Source: Thermomucor indicae-seudaticae
Taxonomy: Eukaryota; Mucoromycota; Mucoromycetes; Mucorales; Lichtheimiaceae
Reading direction: 5' to 3'
Assembly: GCA_000787465.1 (NCBI GenBank)
Contig: JSYX01000176.1
Location: forward strand, 1 to 58,662
Length of the DNA: 58,662 nucleotides
Shown: piece by piece, positions 40,862 to 52,669 of the stretch
Numbering within the stretch: position 1 is the first letter of the stretch
How the letters are laid out: every line of letters starts with the position of its first letter
Translations under genes and position numbers: made by a program
The notes under the pieces: generated by a model
What the model saw: only the letters and a program-made list of their open reading frames with translations
What the model was told of the DNA's origin: nothing
Databases searched by the model: none

Positions 40862-41025
40862 TACATATACTGGTTTCTTGAAAAATTATTTTGCGTTGGC
40901 GAGGCAAGTTTGCGTAGGATTTGGTGCTTGCAAGCAAGGCTTTTTGCGTAACCAGAGTCTCGTTTTCGCCAAGAAATGGCCACCTAGTATAAGAGAAGAC
41001 TTCACCTTTTTACTTTCGCCTGAAA

Positions 41026-41261
41026 ATGCCGAGTAATTTTGCTGACTACATGAAAGATGAAGACATTTCGTTGACCTTAAAGGGCGGTGCTGGTATAAGA
41101 TGATTGACGCAGAGAAAGCGAATAAGCAAGAAGAAATGCCTGAGTTGTACACTGCTTTAGGTAAAGAATGGCAGGGAAATATTAGGTATGCAGATGATGC
41201 CCAACATTACCTGGTGTTCAAAGAAAGCCTCGTGCTAGACGCTTTGGTGAAGTTGACATAG
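41026..41261 (+). CDS. Possible small protein of ~70 residues, two frames
   Basis: Two short, protein-like frames follow each other: MPSNFADYMKDEDISLTLKG... from ATG 41026, and ...EKANKQEEMPELYTALGKEW, then YADDAQHYLVFKESLVLDAL to a TAG at 41261. They are offset in phase. Removing the 20-nt GTATAAG...GACGCAG segment (around 41089-41108) would fuse them in frame, but 20 nt is below normal intron size; a frameshift relic or a separate ATG at 41100 are alternatives. No family recognised. Confidence 0.25.
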
Positions 41262-41481
41262 GCATTGGATCAATAAATGCAATTAGAAGGAAGATAGAGA
41301 ATAGAAAGTTAACTCTTTCTTTATTACTCTAAACACAGCATCCTATTTATTCTAATCCACAGTACAGCCGTAGATTCGGCCGTGTGGATAATGCACAACC
41401 ACTTGTTCTTCTTTCCTGGCTGGCTCCTGCGGCAGAAGTAACGCATTACTAGGGTGCTCATAGTCAAGCCATGTCACACAC

Positions 41482-42600
41482 TTACCTCAAATCCTCGCAG
41501 CATGGTTGTATCGAAGCAAGGTGACGCACTGCTTCTGAGTTCGCTGGGCCCTTCGCGTAGCCGTAGCGAGTCATTTCATTTGTTGGGCCATTGTTGCTGA
41601 ATGGAGTGCTACTTGCCTTAAAATGGACTTCCGTACCCGTTCTGTATACGTACGTAAGCGTTAGACTCCAGGTTTCGGTTGGGCATGAATTAGCCTTTGC
41701 AACAGGTCTGTGGCTCGTTCTTTCGCTTGTAAAAGGTCCACCCATGGCTTCGTAGCCGTTGGGAGGCTCTTCGCGGAGGTTAAGCATCGTTGCTTGCTTC
41801 TTGGTGTCCAGCACCACTGGTCGCGACATGTACAGGCCCTTCGTTTGCTTGTATGTTCGTCCGGCGAAGATGTCGGTAGATGCAGGTGATGTCCCGACTA
41901 CCGACAAGGCCGATCCGATGAGGATTATAATGTAGGCTCCCAGCGAGCATGATGCTGAAGAACAAATCGCGTTTGCCGAGATAATTGCAGTTTGAAGGCA
42001 GATGAGCGCGATCTTGTTGCATATCGATCAGCATTGTACATGAAGTGTAGCTTGCGGACATCGCATTCTGTTCAACATCGCTGTTTCGTAGAAACGTTGA
42101 GCAATCCAACTGCCAAGTCTGTTGAGCTGGATCTGTAGCGGTACTACAGACGCCATGCGCGGAACAAGTATCTGGCGACGATGAAAGTTTGAGACGGACC
42201 CCAAGTAGGATGGAGCCTAATAGGTTAAGGTCGATTACGTATCACAAAGAGGTGTATGATTCATTGTCTCAGCACAGACGTTGTTTATATAAATGTTGGA
42301 CATCCTCACGTTTTGTTCTATCGACACTACGGTCCATCTGACGTTACGACTTCGATCGTAAGTGTGGTGCCCTGAGCCCTGCACCAACGGCCAAGTCGCT
42401 TTGAGCTGGATCCAGTTCTTTCTCTCTCTCCCCGCAATAGCGTGCGGGCTGCTATCCACCAGATCCACGATTCCGTTGATGCCAAGGCTACAAGAGCAAA
42501 CAGCTAGCTATCTACAGAAAATGGTCGCCTATTTCCCGGTCTTACACGACCAATGGACACTTCTGATTTACAGGCTTGCGTTCTAAAGCTTCGCGGCCGA
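41482..42600 (-). CDS. Putative membrane protein, exon structure unresolved
   Basis: Minus-strand exons suggest a protein with an extracellular part (...RERKNWIQLKATWPLVQGSG, TMNHTPLCD), a hydrophobic segment (LNLLGSILLGVRLKL), a Cys-containing loop (DTCSAHGVCSTATDPAQQTW, LDCSTFLRNSDVEQNAMSAS) and a membrane helix (LGAYIIILIGSALSVVG). After the helix comes a Lys/Arg/Thr-rich tail (TYKQTKGLYMSRPVVLDTKK) to a stop at 41482. The join across 41,95x-42,05x (GTACAA donor to TTCTTCAG acceptor) is in phase; others are not certain. The layout recalls fungal 4-TM or Cys-loop membrane proteins. It may be partly decayed. Confidence 0.35.
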
Positions 42601-42714
42601 TTGTTGTGTCTACGCATTTTGAGAAACCATTGACAAGCACACTTTCATTCTCAAGAGCGTCCTTTGAGCATCAAGTCAGAAGGGACTTTCGAAAACTGGT
42701 CGCGCTCGCATTCT

Positions 42715-43162
42715 GGAGGGTCGCAGAGCTGCTTGCTGCAGATTCATCAGCTTGATGCTTTCTCTTCATGATGGCTCGCTGTACTGGTCAGACGTATGCT
42801 GAGAGACCCCATATGCTTGTTGTCTCCTGGAAGGCGCGTTTTGCGTGCCTGTTCGACAAGACCTCCCCAGTAGCTGCGTTTGCAGGCGCTAAAACGAGAA
42901 AACACCGGGTCCCTCCCAGGAACTCGTAAAAACATCAGTCAGCTTACCATAATGTCGGTCTTGGGCCCCGGTTCTGATGTCAAGCATCGTCTTGAGAGAG
43001 CGCACGGATGGTATCTTTTAGCAGGGTTGTCGCGGTGTCCCTCGCGCCGTAGGTAAAGCCGTAATAAGAGAAAAACGCAATAGCGTCAACGCTGTCGTAG
43101 TGCTTGATGATGAACTCTTTCGGTGACATGGTTGGAAGAAGTTTGACTGCGACGCTAATCAA
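42715..43162 (-). CDS. Unresolved coding-like region, possibly a broken gene
   Basis: On the minus strand, MSPKEFIIKHYDSVDAIAFF + SYYGFTYGARDTATTLLKDT reads from 43139 to a stop near 42985. An overlapping frame, MLDIRTGAQDRHY, reaches a good GTAAGC donor near 42945 and joins APANAATGEVLSNRHAKRAF after a TTTTAG acceptor. The frame change inside the first exon is not explained by a visible intron, so the gene may be broken or its start different. No family recognised. Confidence 0.25.
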
Positions 43163-43255
43163 ACGGAAAATAAGCCCTCCTTACTGCCTCCCTTTTGTCC
43201 CTCTGGATGATCACCATGCGGGATAAAGTTTCGGTGTCACAAGAATTTGGCTGTG

Positions 43256-43978
43256 TCACTGTTCCAATTTGGTCTTTATTATTGCTTGCATGGGGATCTT
43301 CTTTTCTGAGACATTCGCATGCAGCTGTCGTCGACGATGATAATGGACGCGGGAATATAGGATGACGATGGCAAGCCAGCCGATCAAGAAGATCCAGTTG
43401 AACGCGTCTGCTGCGCGAAGGCAGGAGCAGGCCGTATCCATATTGGTGACCCAAGGGTAGATGTCCGGGTTATTGTAGATTGTGCGCCAGGACATGAAGT
43501 CGGCCCAGGTGCAACGGATGGACGGGTCAGGGTCGGTGATGACGTCTGCGCCGGGCACCAGCGGCAAGAGAGAACCGAGAAACAAGGTGCCTGCCATGCA
43601 AGTCAAGGTGCTAATCAGTGTTTTGGAGGGGTTCCAGGCGCTATAAGATGGACTCGGATCAAAGGCCAGAATCAGACTGTAGACCAGCCCGCAAACAGCA
43701 GGAATAAGCATATACACGTAGGTGGACGGAAATGCGAATAGATTGAAGTTCCCTTTGTTAATCAAGATCAGCTGTCTCGTAACCAGGTCAAGATGCTGTC
43801 CCCTTTTTTATGTACCAAAACCCGCTAGACTGGACCCGTTCGAAATGAACGACCTGACGTTTGTCGCGACGCCAATCAATAAGCCAACCAGAATAATGCC
43901 GATAAAAGCGTTCCAGATATGCAATAGTTGTATTGGATGCACTGATCTTGGTAGCTTCAATCGGATATACGCAGACAT
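43256..43978 (-). CDS. Four-helix MARVEL/SUR7-like membrane protein
   Basis: It starts at ATG 43978 (MSAYIRLKLPRSVHPIQLLH). Four hydrophobic helices are visible: IWNAFIGIILVGLLIGVA, TYVYMLIPAVCGLVYSLILA, LISTLTCMAGTLFLGSLLPL and AFNWIFLIGWLAIVILYSRV. The loop before the last helix has Cys residues and tryptophans (RCTWADFMSWRTIYNNPDIY), and the C-terminal tail is basic (HYHRRRQLHANVSEKK). The helix pattern fits MARVEL-domain or SUR7/PalI-like eisosome proteins. One intron (43,76x-43,83x) must join SLAG... to LILINKGNFN, but the precise donor is unclear because the obvious GTACAT donor is out of phase. Stop at 43256. Confidence 0.55.
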
Positions 43979-44268
43979 TAATGAAGGAAAAAGAGGGGAA
44001 TGAAAAAACAGCGAGTTGTTGTAACTCTTTATTGTGTCCTCCAAAAGAGGACTCTTTGCACTACCATGTGAGCCAATGAGAGAGAGAGCTGAACCTTAGA
44101 GGATGACCTATAAAGACACTGGATTCTTGTTAGCTGCCTAGTATTTTTTTTCTTTTTGCAACTTTTTGATCTCTCTGCCATAATTTATTGCAACGGCAAC
44201 TATATGTACAAATGAACGTAATTAAAAGGTTGGAGGGAAGCATACGTGAATAAAAAAAGTACAGAATA
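43979..44268. other. Intergenic, no gene seen
   Basis: About 290 bp between the membrane-protein start and the UTP4 stop. A GAGAGAGAG patch (44080-44088) and T-rich tracts; nothing coding. Confidence 0.4.
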
Positions 44269-46878
44269 TTATGCACCGAAACGTGATTCATAGAATGATG
44301 GCGGCAGTTTCTCGAGAATGCTAACTCGTGGCCGTTCGACCAACACCATGGTATTAGCCTCAGAAAATTCACAAAACAGAATCTGTTCGTATGCCTTGGT
44401 TATCTTGGTGGACGTGCCGCCGCCGGTATCATTCTTCTTCTTTTGCTTCTTGTTATCCTGTTCCTTATCCCCATGTTTCCGTTTTTCTGCTTTCACCAAT
44501 TGTTTTTTTACATTAGGTTGCTGGTCCACTCGACAAATGTACGTGCTTCCATATACGTATAACCTGTCGGGCTCAGCAGGATTATATGCTACACCTCGTA
44601 TACGGTCCTCCATGTTCAAGAGTTTGCTGTTGCTCAGGTCCAATTCCGTTTTCGACCATCGAGTCTGTCGTTTCTGTTCTACGTCATATATGAAGAACTC
44701 GTTTGATGCCATGCCAATGAAAAGTTCGCTGGGTCGCAAACTATTGAATGAAAGTGCCGTATGCGGAGAAGATGTTCGTGGCAATTCAATATGATGCTGC
44801 GAAAGAACAATAAAGGTTAGGGCAATCCTACCACTATCTACATACACAGAGCTGCTTTACCTGAAGTCCGTCTAAACTAAATACATGTATGCGGTTCTTA
44901 TCATCTCCCGTAGCGAGCCACTGTCCATCAGGGCTGACAGCGATTGAAATGACCGTTGCTGGTTCACTGTCTGGCAGTTCTTGTGCGTCGTCGCCTATGC
45001 CGCGATGCTGATCAAACTGCCGTGTCACATTAAACGTGTCCGTTTCCCAATGCAGCATATCTATCACAAGGATGCAGGACTCCACCGTCACTAGAATTAA
45101 CTTTTCGCATCCAGGTGTGAATATGACATGATGTGCACCAGCAGCCAAGTTGTGACTAGCTAGGTGTTTAGCCAAGGCTTTGTCGAAACTTCGCACTTTT
45201 CGTATCGCTAAACGACCAGATCCGTCGTCCTGCGCAAAAAGTGTCAGAAAGACGCGCACAGCTCAAGAGATAGCAAAGCATGAACTTACGCTTTGATGCA
45301 TTGTGAATAATCTGGCACTTTCTACGTCAGCAACAGCAATCCATTGAGCATTTTCCGAAAGCGCACTTGATGTAATGTTGCAGGCTGGGTTTAGTCGTAG
45401 TTCTGCTACAAGCTGATGAGGTTCCAGTAGTTCAGCAACCGCGTTTGAATCGGATAAATCCAAAGGACCAGCTATGTAAATTAAGCTGGTTAATCTCGGC
45501 ATTCCTTTCACCCTAACACAAAACGATTATTCACCTCTTCCTAACCGCCATAATGAAAGGGTATTGAAATATGCAGCCATGATCAACTTGTGTGACTTTG
45601 AGAATGAAACAATGTATTTCCGAGCGAAAGGCGGTATACGAAGTGGGCTGGAGTTGCTGCCGAAATGCTCTTCGGCACATTCAATGAGTCCAACATCAAC
45701 GCCACCGGAAACAACTCTATTTGTTGAGCGATCCAGAGCAAGAGCGCGGATATCGTGCCAATGGTATCGCCGGCTGGCGCTTGCCACCCACATGCTTTTC
45801 TTTGATGATGAGTTGTTGTTGCTACCCTCCTTATTTTGCACTCGATTGTAAACGGTCACTCTGCAATCCACACCAGCAGAATAGACGGTTTTCCCATCTT
45901 CCGAGCCGATCACCGCAAGTACATCAGCGCCGTGTGAATTAAACGACTGCTTCATCGTCCCGCGCTCAGCATCCCAAAACATCACATGGCCCAAAGAGTC
46001 GCCAGAAACGATAACATTATCTCTATTTAGGACGGCTGACTTAGTATACACTACATCATTGCATTACGACTGGACATACCGTAGGGGCACAACAGACCAA
46101 ACCAACGTATTTTCCTTGCGTACTTTGTCGACTGTCATGCGTAGCGTACACCTTCCGGTGCCGACGTTCCATTTCCGTACAGCGCCCGTTGAGCCACCAG
46201 ACACAATGTACTCATCCTTGGGTCCCCATGCCACAGACAAGATACGCTCTGTATTCGAAAAGTCTCAATTTAACCCAGCCTTGCGAAACAAGGGAATCCC
46301 TGAGTCTTACCATTCTGTTGCTCAAACTTGCGCAAATACTCGAACTGTCCGTCACTAATGTCAAACAAACGTATACAACCATCCTCGCAGCCTGCTGCCA
46401 GTCGTGTGCCATTACTATTCACAGCCAAGCACCAAACAGCTCCACCATTTGAATCCATCGTTTGCTAAAATTCGCGTCAGTATCCGCAGCGGTCACGTTA
46501 TCCTTTGTGTGTACGTACCTTTGCTGTCAACGTCACCGTATCCCATTCAACGATATACGGGTTCAAGCCCGACGAAAACAGACGTGGAGGTTCCGCAAGC
46601 AATCGCGTCCGTTCTTGCTTGGCTAATTCAGGATCGTCAAGTATACTTTGGTTCACGACACTGGTCTGGTGAGCCCATACGACGCTTTCCACCGAAAGAT
46701 CTTGACCACCCGGGATTCGCTTCAGGAATCTGTAACGATCAGAAGGATCCCAGATCTCGATATCGCCATTGGCTCGGCCAACTGCTAAGCGTTTGTTTTT
46801 GACAGTGGACGGAGTGAAATCAAGCGCATTGACGGCTGCGGGCTGATATTCTACGAATCGGCAGCGATGGAGCTCCAT
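44269..46878 (-). CDS. UTP4: UTP4/Cirhin, small-subunit processome WD40 protein
   Basis: t-UTP component of the SSU processome, needed for pre-18S rRNA processing and coupled to rDNA transcription. From ATG 46878: MELHRCRFVEYQPAAVNALD, the first blade, with RLAVGRANGDIEIWDPSDRY. Further WD blades include WCLAVNSNGTRLAAGCEDGC, VSGDSLGHVMFWDAERGTMK, SFNSHGADVLAVIGSEDGKT and HWHDIRALALDRSTNRVVSG. The second half holds another propeller (TVISIAVSPDGQWLATGDDK, NRIHVFSLDGLQ) and ends with a Lys-rich loop (RKHGDKEQDNKKQKKK) and FCEFSEANTMVLVERP...ESRFGA. About six short introns. The order and content match yeast Utp4 and human Cirhin. Confidence 0.92.
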
Positions 46879-47059
46879 GAACTGTGGAAAGCCTCTATCT
46901 AAAAAATTTGCTCTGATTTCGTACTTTGTGGCGGCCCGAAGCTCCGACGCCTAGTTACGTTTCGCCAGGCCATCCATCACGTCCTTCTGTAATCCATAAC
47001 AGATGTTAAACGGAGAGATCATCAAGTGATATTGTTAGGACAAATAAAGAGGTCTATTT

Positions 47060-47833
47060 TTATTGCTGTGGAGAATCGTATGTGTATTTACGAGAGTCTA
47101 ATTGAAGAGTTACTGGACCTGTAAAGAAGTTAGTGACAAGTAAGCAGCAGCATTTCCGCTTCCGGATCGTTTACCGTCATTAGCGATATTAACGGTCATC
47201 ATGGCACCAAACACGCCGTCTAAAGTTAACCAAATTAATACCGTTTAACAGTGATCTTCCTTGTCCATGTATCGCTAACCTTTGATTTTTGAAGGATCAT
47301 ACATCTTGCCCATTTTTGTTAAAAACTGCTCATACATCGCCTTGGCTTGTTCTGTCTTCATCGCTTTATGAAAGTCAGGCTTGTTTCCTACGACAAGCAT
47401 TAGCTTCAGTAACGTGTACAAACAAATGGAACGCCGCTGACAGATACCTTTTGATGTTTGACCCTGAAGAGTGAATTGCGAAACTAGAATTAATTCAGTA
47501 ACCGTGGGGAAGGTCCACTCCTGTATTGTCCAATAGTTACCGCATAAAACCTCTAAACCGAGATCCTTGACACCCTTTTTCCACATGGTCCCAGTAGCTT
47601 CGTCATCAAAGACACGAATATTCAGTATTTTGTTTATGATATAATCCATGTCTTTCTCCGTGTCGTCAGCAGCGATCCCAACAAGCACACATACGCCTTT
47701 CTGAATGGCGCTGACAACCTGATTGTCGACTTTCGACTAGGAATCAGATCTCGCTGGAAAAGATCTTTGACAATCGATCTGCTCCATTACCGGTAACACT
47801 TGCTCGGGTCACTCGCTGTAGCACTGCTCTCAT
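47060..47833 (-). CDS. DTD1: D-aminoacyl-tRNA deacylase (DTD1)
   Basis: Removes D-amino acids (and glycine mischarged on tRNA-Ala) from tRNA. It starts at ATG 47833 (MRAVLQRVTRASVT) and joins VDNQVVSAIQKGVCVLVGIA across an intron whose acceptor is TCGAAAG. The catalytic motifs are present: LCVSQFTLQGQTSKGNKPDF (SQxTL, with two introns around it) and NIANDGPVTLQLDSRK (cross-subunit Gly-cisPro). The C-terminus extends to DSPQQ and a TAA at 47060. At least four introns. It is divergent from the Lon2 gene with ~330 bp between starts. Confidence 0.93.
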
Positions 47834-48162
47834 TCTCACTCTCACACACACACGCGCGTACTCTCTGTCTGTCTTTGGAAACCGTCTTTTTTGCAACAAA
47901 GCGGTCGCCGAAAATTCGTTTGTTCCTGAAATGCGGGATGTGTTACACAACAAAGCCCAGTGTTTTGCTTATTAAAGCATACATTTATGCATGGACGTAC
48001 CATTGCATTCGCCAAGGATATGTCTGGGGGTTTACGAAGATCATTATCCAGAAGGCCCCCTTCAAAATCGTTTGTTTATGGATCGTCAATAAGGGGTTTA
48101 TTTCGAACGATGAGCATAAATAGGAAGACAAGCCGTAGCACTCTTTTTTTCTCCACTCCTTA
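47834..48162. promoter_or_regulatory. Divergent promoter between DTD1 and LON2
   Basis: About 330 bp. It holds a CACACACACACGCGCG simple tract (47846-47861) next to DTD1 and a T-rich run just upstream of the Lon2 ATG. A shared promoter is inferred from spacing. Confidence 0.4.
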
Positions 48163-51100
48163 ATGACATCGTTACCAGAGACACTACCGGTGCTGCGTTT
48201 GGCTGACAGGGTTCTTTTACCATCCATCAAAACCAAGCTCACTGTGGGCAGCGACGAAGTCAATGCTCTAGCTCGACAATGGAAAGACAACGGCTTCGGT
48301 GGCAAATACATAGTGTGTGTCCCCATCCAGTTTGACGGACAAGATTTGTCCCATTTCGGCTGTGTGGCAAACGTGATCAAAGTCGAGCAAGACCTACCAG
48401 AGATGGCCGTTCTTCATGTCCAGGGTATCTGTCGATCCCGTATCAAGGACCTATCATGCAGTGACGGCCGGACCATGCAAGCCACGCTAGTTCATTTTAT
48501 GGATAGTGAAGAGCAAGATAACAAAGAGATGTCGAACCATTTCAGGGCGCTTTGCCGCGAATATGTGGCCCGAATGAACGAAATTGGGATACCCAAAACT
48601 GCACTTCGGCACTTGAACGCAGCCATTGACGATTTCCCAGTATCGGATGTGATCAACTTGTTCCTTTGCGTGACCGAATCGTCGAGGCAGGAAAAGCTTT
48701 GGATGCTAGAAACAGTAGAACTTGAGGCGCGCCTAGAAGCCAGTATGAGAATCATCAACCGCCACCTGCAGGTAAATCCGAATTTTATATGCATCCTTCG
48801 TAATTTGGTCATAACAGTGCAAGAATTAGGCACTTCGAAACTCTAAAGAGATGCAACAGACAATCGAAGAGTCTCTGGATAAGAAACGAAGAGAGTTTTA
48901 TTTGGGACAGCAGGTAGGAGGCTATAAAGAGAATTTTATTATACGATTAGAGAAGCTGAATAATTCTCCTTTTGGAAAGTTCCATGCTTTACAGACTGCA
49001 GCAAGCAATAATGATACACAATGCCGCATGAACAGGCGTAGTGGTACAAGCCAGACAGAAACGAAAAGCGAACGCATCGAGATACTAGATGAAGACGACC
49101 AGGAGCTAGCAGACCTTGTTGAAAAGTTAAACAGTCAGTCATTACCTGATTATGCACTTGTGGCCGTCAAGCGCGACGTGAATCGGTTACGGAAACTGTC
49201 ACCGTCGGCCCCCGAATCAGGCGTTTTACGATCCTATCTGGAATTAGTAGCGGATCTGCCGTGGAACACGAGAACGGACACCGTCGTCAATATTGCTGCA
49301 GCCCGTAGTCAGCTTGACAATGACCAATTTGGGTAAGTCCCTGGGGTTTCTTCCCCCCTCACTCACCGTTTACCTTGACGCCAAAGTTGACTCGCCTTTA
49401 GCCTTGAGCAAGTCAAGAAGCGTATTCTGGAATATCTTTCAGTTATCAAAGTCAAGGATGATCTTAGTCCACCCATCCTTTGCTTTGTTGGACCGGTGAG
49501 TACAGACTTTTCCTTTCTTTATTTAGAATTGTGTAGATTGACCTACAAGAGAATTTAGCCTGGTGTGGGTAAAAGTACGCTGGCCAAGTCGGTGGCCACT
49601 GCTCTGAACCGTCAATTCCACCGGATATCTCTCGGGAGCATACGCGACGAAGCTGATATTAGGTAAACCAGTCTGCTTTCTAACAAACCGCGTTAGCCGG
49701 TCTAACACGTTTGTAGAGGACACCGTCGAACCTACGTGGCAGCCATGCCTGGCTTGCTTATTAATGCAATGCGTAAGTGCGGAACAAAGAATCCAGTCAT
49801 ACTGCTAGGTAAGTGCGAGGCATAATCCGATACAGTATCAGGGTAACAAATTATGGGCAACGCAACAGACGAAATCGACAAGATCACAGTGAGTTCTCAC
49901 CTCGGTGACCCCGCAGCGGCTTTATTGGAAGTCTTGGACCCAGGACAGAACGCAACGTTTATGGACCATTTCCTCAATATCCCCTTTGACCTTTCACAAG
50001 TCATCTTTATCGCGACAGCAAACTCTCTAGAGACGATATCGGGACCTCTGCAAGACCGGATGGAGGTTGTACGAATTGATGGATATACCTTTGAAGAGAA
50101 ACTGGCCATCGCTCGGTCTCATTTGCTTCCGAAACAACTTGAAGCCCACGGCATGGCCAAGAGTGGACTGGCGATTCCTGATCAAGTCTTGCTGTATATC
50201 GCACAACATTACACCCTTGAAAGTGGCGTGCGTAACTTGAACCGTCTTATTGCAAGCATATGCAGGTACAAGTGTCGAGAGTATGCGGATCTTTCAGAGT
50301 CCAAAACGCTGGAGACCTTCAAGACCGTCATTGATAAAGATGATGTCCATCAAATCCTGGGTGTAAGCGTTGCAGAGGAAACTTTGACAGTTGGATATGT
50401 TATTGATGCAAGAAGGGATTTGGTATAGATACCGCCGCTTGAGACGGAGAATGTGGATCAAGTTGAAGTCATGCCAGGACTCGTGAATGGATTGGCGTAC
50501 ACGCAGAGTGGACAAGGTGGTCTGTTACCCATAGAAGCGACGCTAATGCCTGGACGGGGACGTTTGAGACTGACAGGTATAGGACCATTTCTGCTGGGGT
50601 CCCGGCCTATAGCGTATCTGATAATGTGCATGAATAGGTTCTCTGGGCGAAGTGATCAAAGAATCAGCGTTTATAGCAGTCTCTTGGATTAAAGCCAATG
50701 CGTTTGCTTTAAAGCTAGCTTCATCATCCAAGCAAGAACTCCTCCATGATGTGGATTTGCATATCCATATTCCTAGTGGAGCTGTACCAAAGGACGGACC
50801 ATCAGCAGGTAACTAGAATCAAGCGTCTTTTCTTGTTGTCGTTTTAATACCGTGAGCTAACTGGTTTTAAGGTATCACTATGGCAGCTTGCATTGTTTCT
50901 TTGTTATCCGGCAGACCGATTGCCAGGACAACCGCCATGACGGGAGAGATTACCTTGCGAGGTCAAGTCCGACCCGTTGGCGGTATCAAGGAAAAAGTTC
51001 TATCTGCCCATAGAGCGGGTGTCACTCGAATCATTCTGCCTGCAGCAAACAGAAGAGACGTCGCACAAGATATTCCGGTGAAGATTCAGGGTGCCATCAA

Positions 51101-51191
51101 GTTTGTATACTGCAAAACCATGTGGGACGTCATCGAAGCTGCCTTTGATCAGTACGATTTCCAATCAGTCAAATGCTGGAGCCAACTGTAA
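48163..51191 (+). CDS. Lon protease homologue, peroxisomal type (Lon2)
   Basis: ATP-dependent serine protease for matrix quality control. No mitochondrial presequence is seen; the protein starts [20 protein letters not shown] (LON N-domain) and ends CWSQL, a plausible peroxisomal SQL signal. The AAA+ module has [20 protein letters not shown] (Walker A split by an intron), [31 protein letters not shown] (Walker B split by an intron) and [20 protein letters not shown]. The protease domain has [20 protein letters not shown] with the catalytic Ser and [20 protein letters not shown] with the catalytic Lys. Around nine introns; the apparent stop at 50427 lies inside one (about 50362-50429), which joins ILG to [11 protein letters not shown]. 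Exon joins at 48,770-49,050 in the N-domain/helical hinge are approximate. Confidence 0.93.
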
Positions 51192-51388
51192 AAGTTTTAC
51201 TGCAATCCTCATTTTAATTTGTATTGTTTCATTTTCTTAATATGAATCGTTGTTACTGGTTCCTTGATCGGATTTACTTCCAGCCGAAACAAAAAGAAAG
51301 GATGCCTTTGCTGCTCCTGAAGTTTTCTCTTTCACTACCTCTTATAATGAATACAGTTTGGTAATAGTATAGTGATACGTCATTATTA
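51192..51388. other. Short tandem intergenic gap
   Basis: About 200 bp between the Lon2 stop and the F-box start, with Lon2 3' UTR and the F-box promoter. Nothing else seen. Confidence 0.4.
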
Positions 51389-52330
51389 ATGCTGTACAGT
51401 ATACCTCCAGAAATACTTTTGCTTATTGCCAGCTATCTGCCGCGGGAAACGGTTGGTGCGCTCGCCCAAACCTGTCGTCACTGCCACCACTCCATATTGC
51501 CGATATTCTATGCTCAGGTCTCCATTGCGGATGCAAACCATCTTGTCAAGATATCTCGCCTACTGCAGGGTAATGATTTGTGGTCCGCCAGAGCCAAGCG
51601 CCACGTCAAATGTATAACGCTTGCAGCGACACCTGAACGACTCCTCTCCAAGCACATGATTGCCTGTCTTCTCAACGATCTTCTTTCTGGGTGGGAAATG
51701 CAAGAACAGACAACGTCAAAGAAGAAGGAAAAGGTGGATATCCACCATTTTGCACGTCTGCTCTTGACTACCTTTCCGAAGCTATCGAGACTTGTACTCG
51801 AATACGATTTCTTATCCACAAAGCTATTATTGCCCTCTTCTGAACAAGAACGGATAGAGCAAGAAATGCGCAGCAGTCCTCGTTTCTACGGTTCACTCAA
51901 GCTCTACAACTATCGCCCCGGTGGCTCTGACCGTTTACAGTCTTTCCTCGCTCCGTTCTCTGACTGTTCCCGTCTTACAATTCATACACGTCCTTATCTT
52001 TCCTGGACCGCAGCCATTCAAGACTCGCTTTTGACCAACAGCGACATCAGCGCCCTGAGCGACAGCAACCTGGCATTCCCGAATCTGACACATCTAGACC
52101 TGGCTTATGTGGACGACTGCTTGTCGCTGGATGTCTTACAGAACCTGCTCTTGAAGCTGCCTCGTCTCGAATCTGTTTCCATGGAGTGGCTCCTACCGCC
52201 ATCTGCATCGTATTACAACGACTTTTGCCAATGCATGGCCGATACGGCTTCCTTGTACCCCGGCGTGCTTCACCGGCTGCCGGTTTCTTATAGCATCACC
52301 TTCTCTTATAAGCATTCTTTTCTTGCATAA
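51389..52330 (+). CDS. F-box protein
   Basis: A single-exon gene of 313 residues. The N-terminus MLYSIPPEILLLIASYLPRE + TVGALAQTCRHCHHSILPIF is a clear F-box, so it should bind Skp1 and act as a substrate receptor of an SCF ubiquitin ligase. The rest is Leu-rich with irregular LRR-like segments (FPNLTHLDLAYVDDCLSLDV, LLLKLPRLESVSMEWLL). The substrate is unknown. Its lack of introns contrasts with almost every neighbour and fits the large, expanded F-box families of this fungal group. Confidence 0.85.
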   Translation: MLYSIPPEILLLIASYLPRETVGALAQTCRHCHHSILPIFYAQVSIADANHLVKISRLLQGNDLWSARAKRHVKCITLAATPERLLSKHMIACLLNDLLSGWEMQEQTTSKKKEKVDIHHFARLLLTTFPKLSRLVLEYDFLSTKLLLPSSEQERIEQEMRSSPRFYGSLKLYNYRPGGSDRLQSFLAPFSDCSRLTIHTRPYLSWTAAIQDSLLTNSDISALSDSNLAFPNLTHLDLAYVDDCLSLDVLQNLLLKLPRLESVSMEWLLPPSASYYNDFCQCMADTASLYPGVLHRLPVSYSITFSYKHSFLA

Positions 52331-52669
52331 AATAAAACATATAACTGTACATTAAGGTTCTAGGACTCTTGCTTCAGTAGACAATAAGCATGCGCTTTTC
52401 TTTACCGGCAGAACGAAGCACTCCATATATTGATGATTCGAAATCATGCCTGCTTTAGACGGTTAATTCAAATCCATGCCATGCTTAAAGCATTTACAGG
52501 AGTTGAATCGGGTTTTTGTGCAATGCGTAAGCCAGTTTGCGGTTGCTGGACACAGCATTTTGCGTTTTGTACAGATCAATGACGGGTATTCAAAAAATAG
52601 CGCGCTGCAAAGGAAAAAGCACCATCTTCAGTTCCCGGTTCCGCTTTCGGATACAGCACCAAACCAACC
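52331..52669. other. Intergenic, no gene seen
   Basis: About 340 bp upstream of the RS-rich gene. A plus-strand open frame from 52476 runs into that gene in another phase and is not supported. Confidence 0.4.

Noticed and set aside
50395..50430. Premature stop in the Lon protease
   Set aside because: The stop lies in a GTAAGC...GTATAG intron; splicing restores [14 protein letters not shown] in frame.
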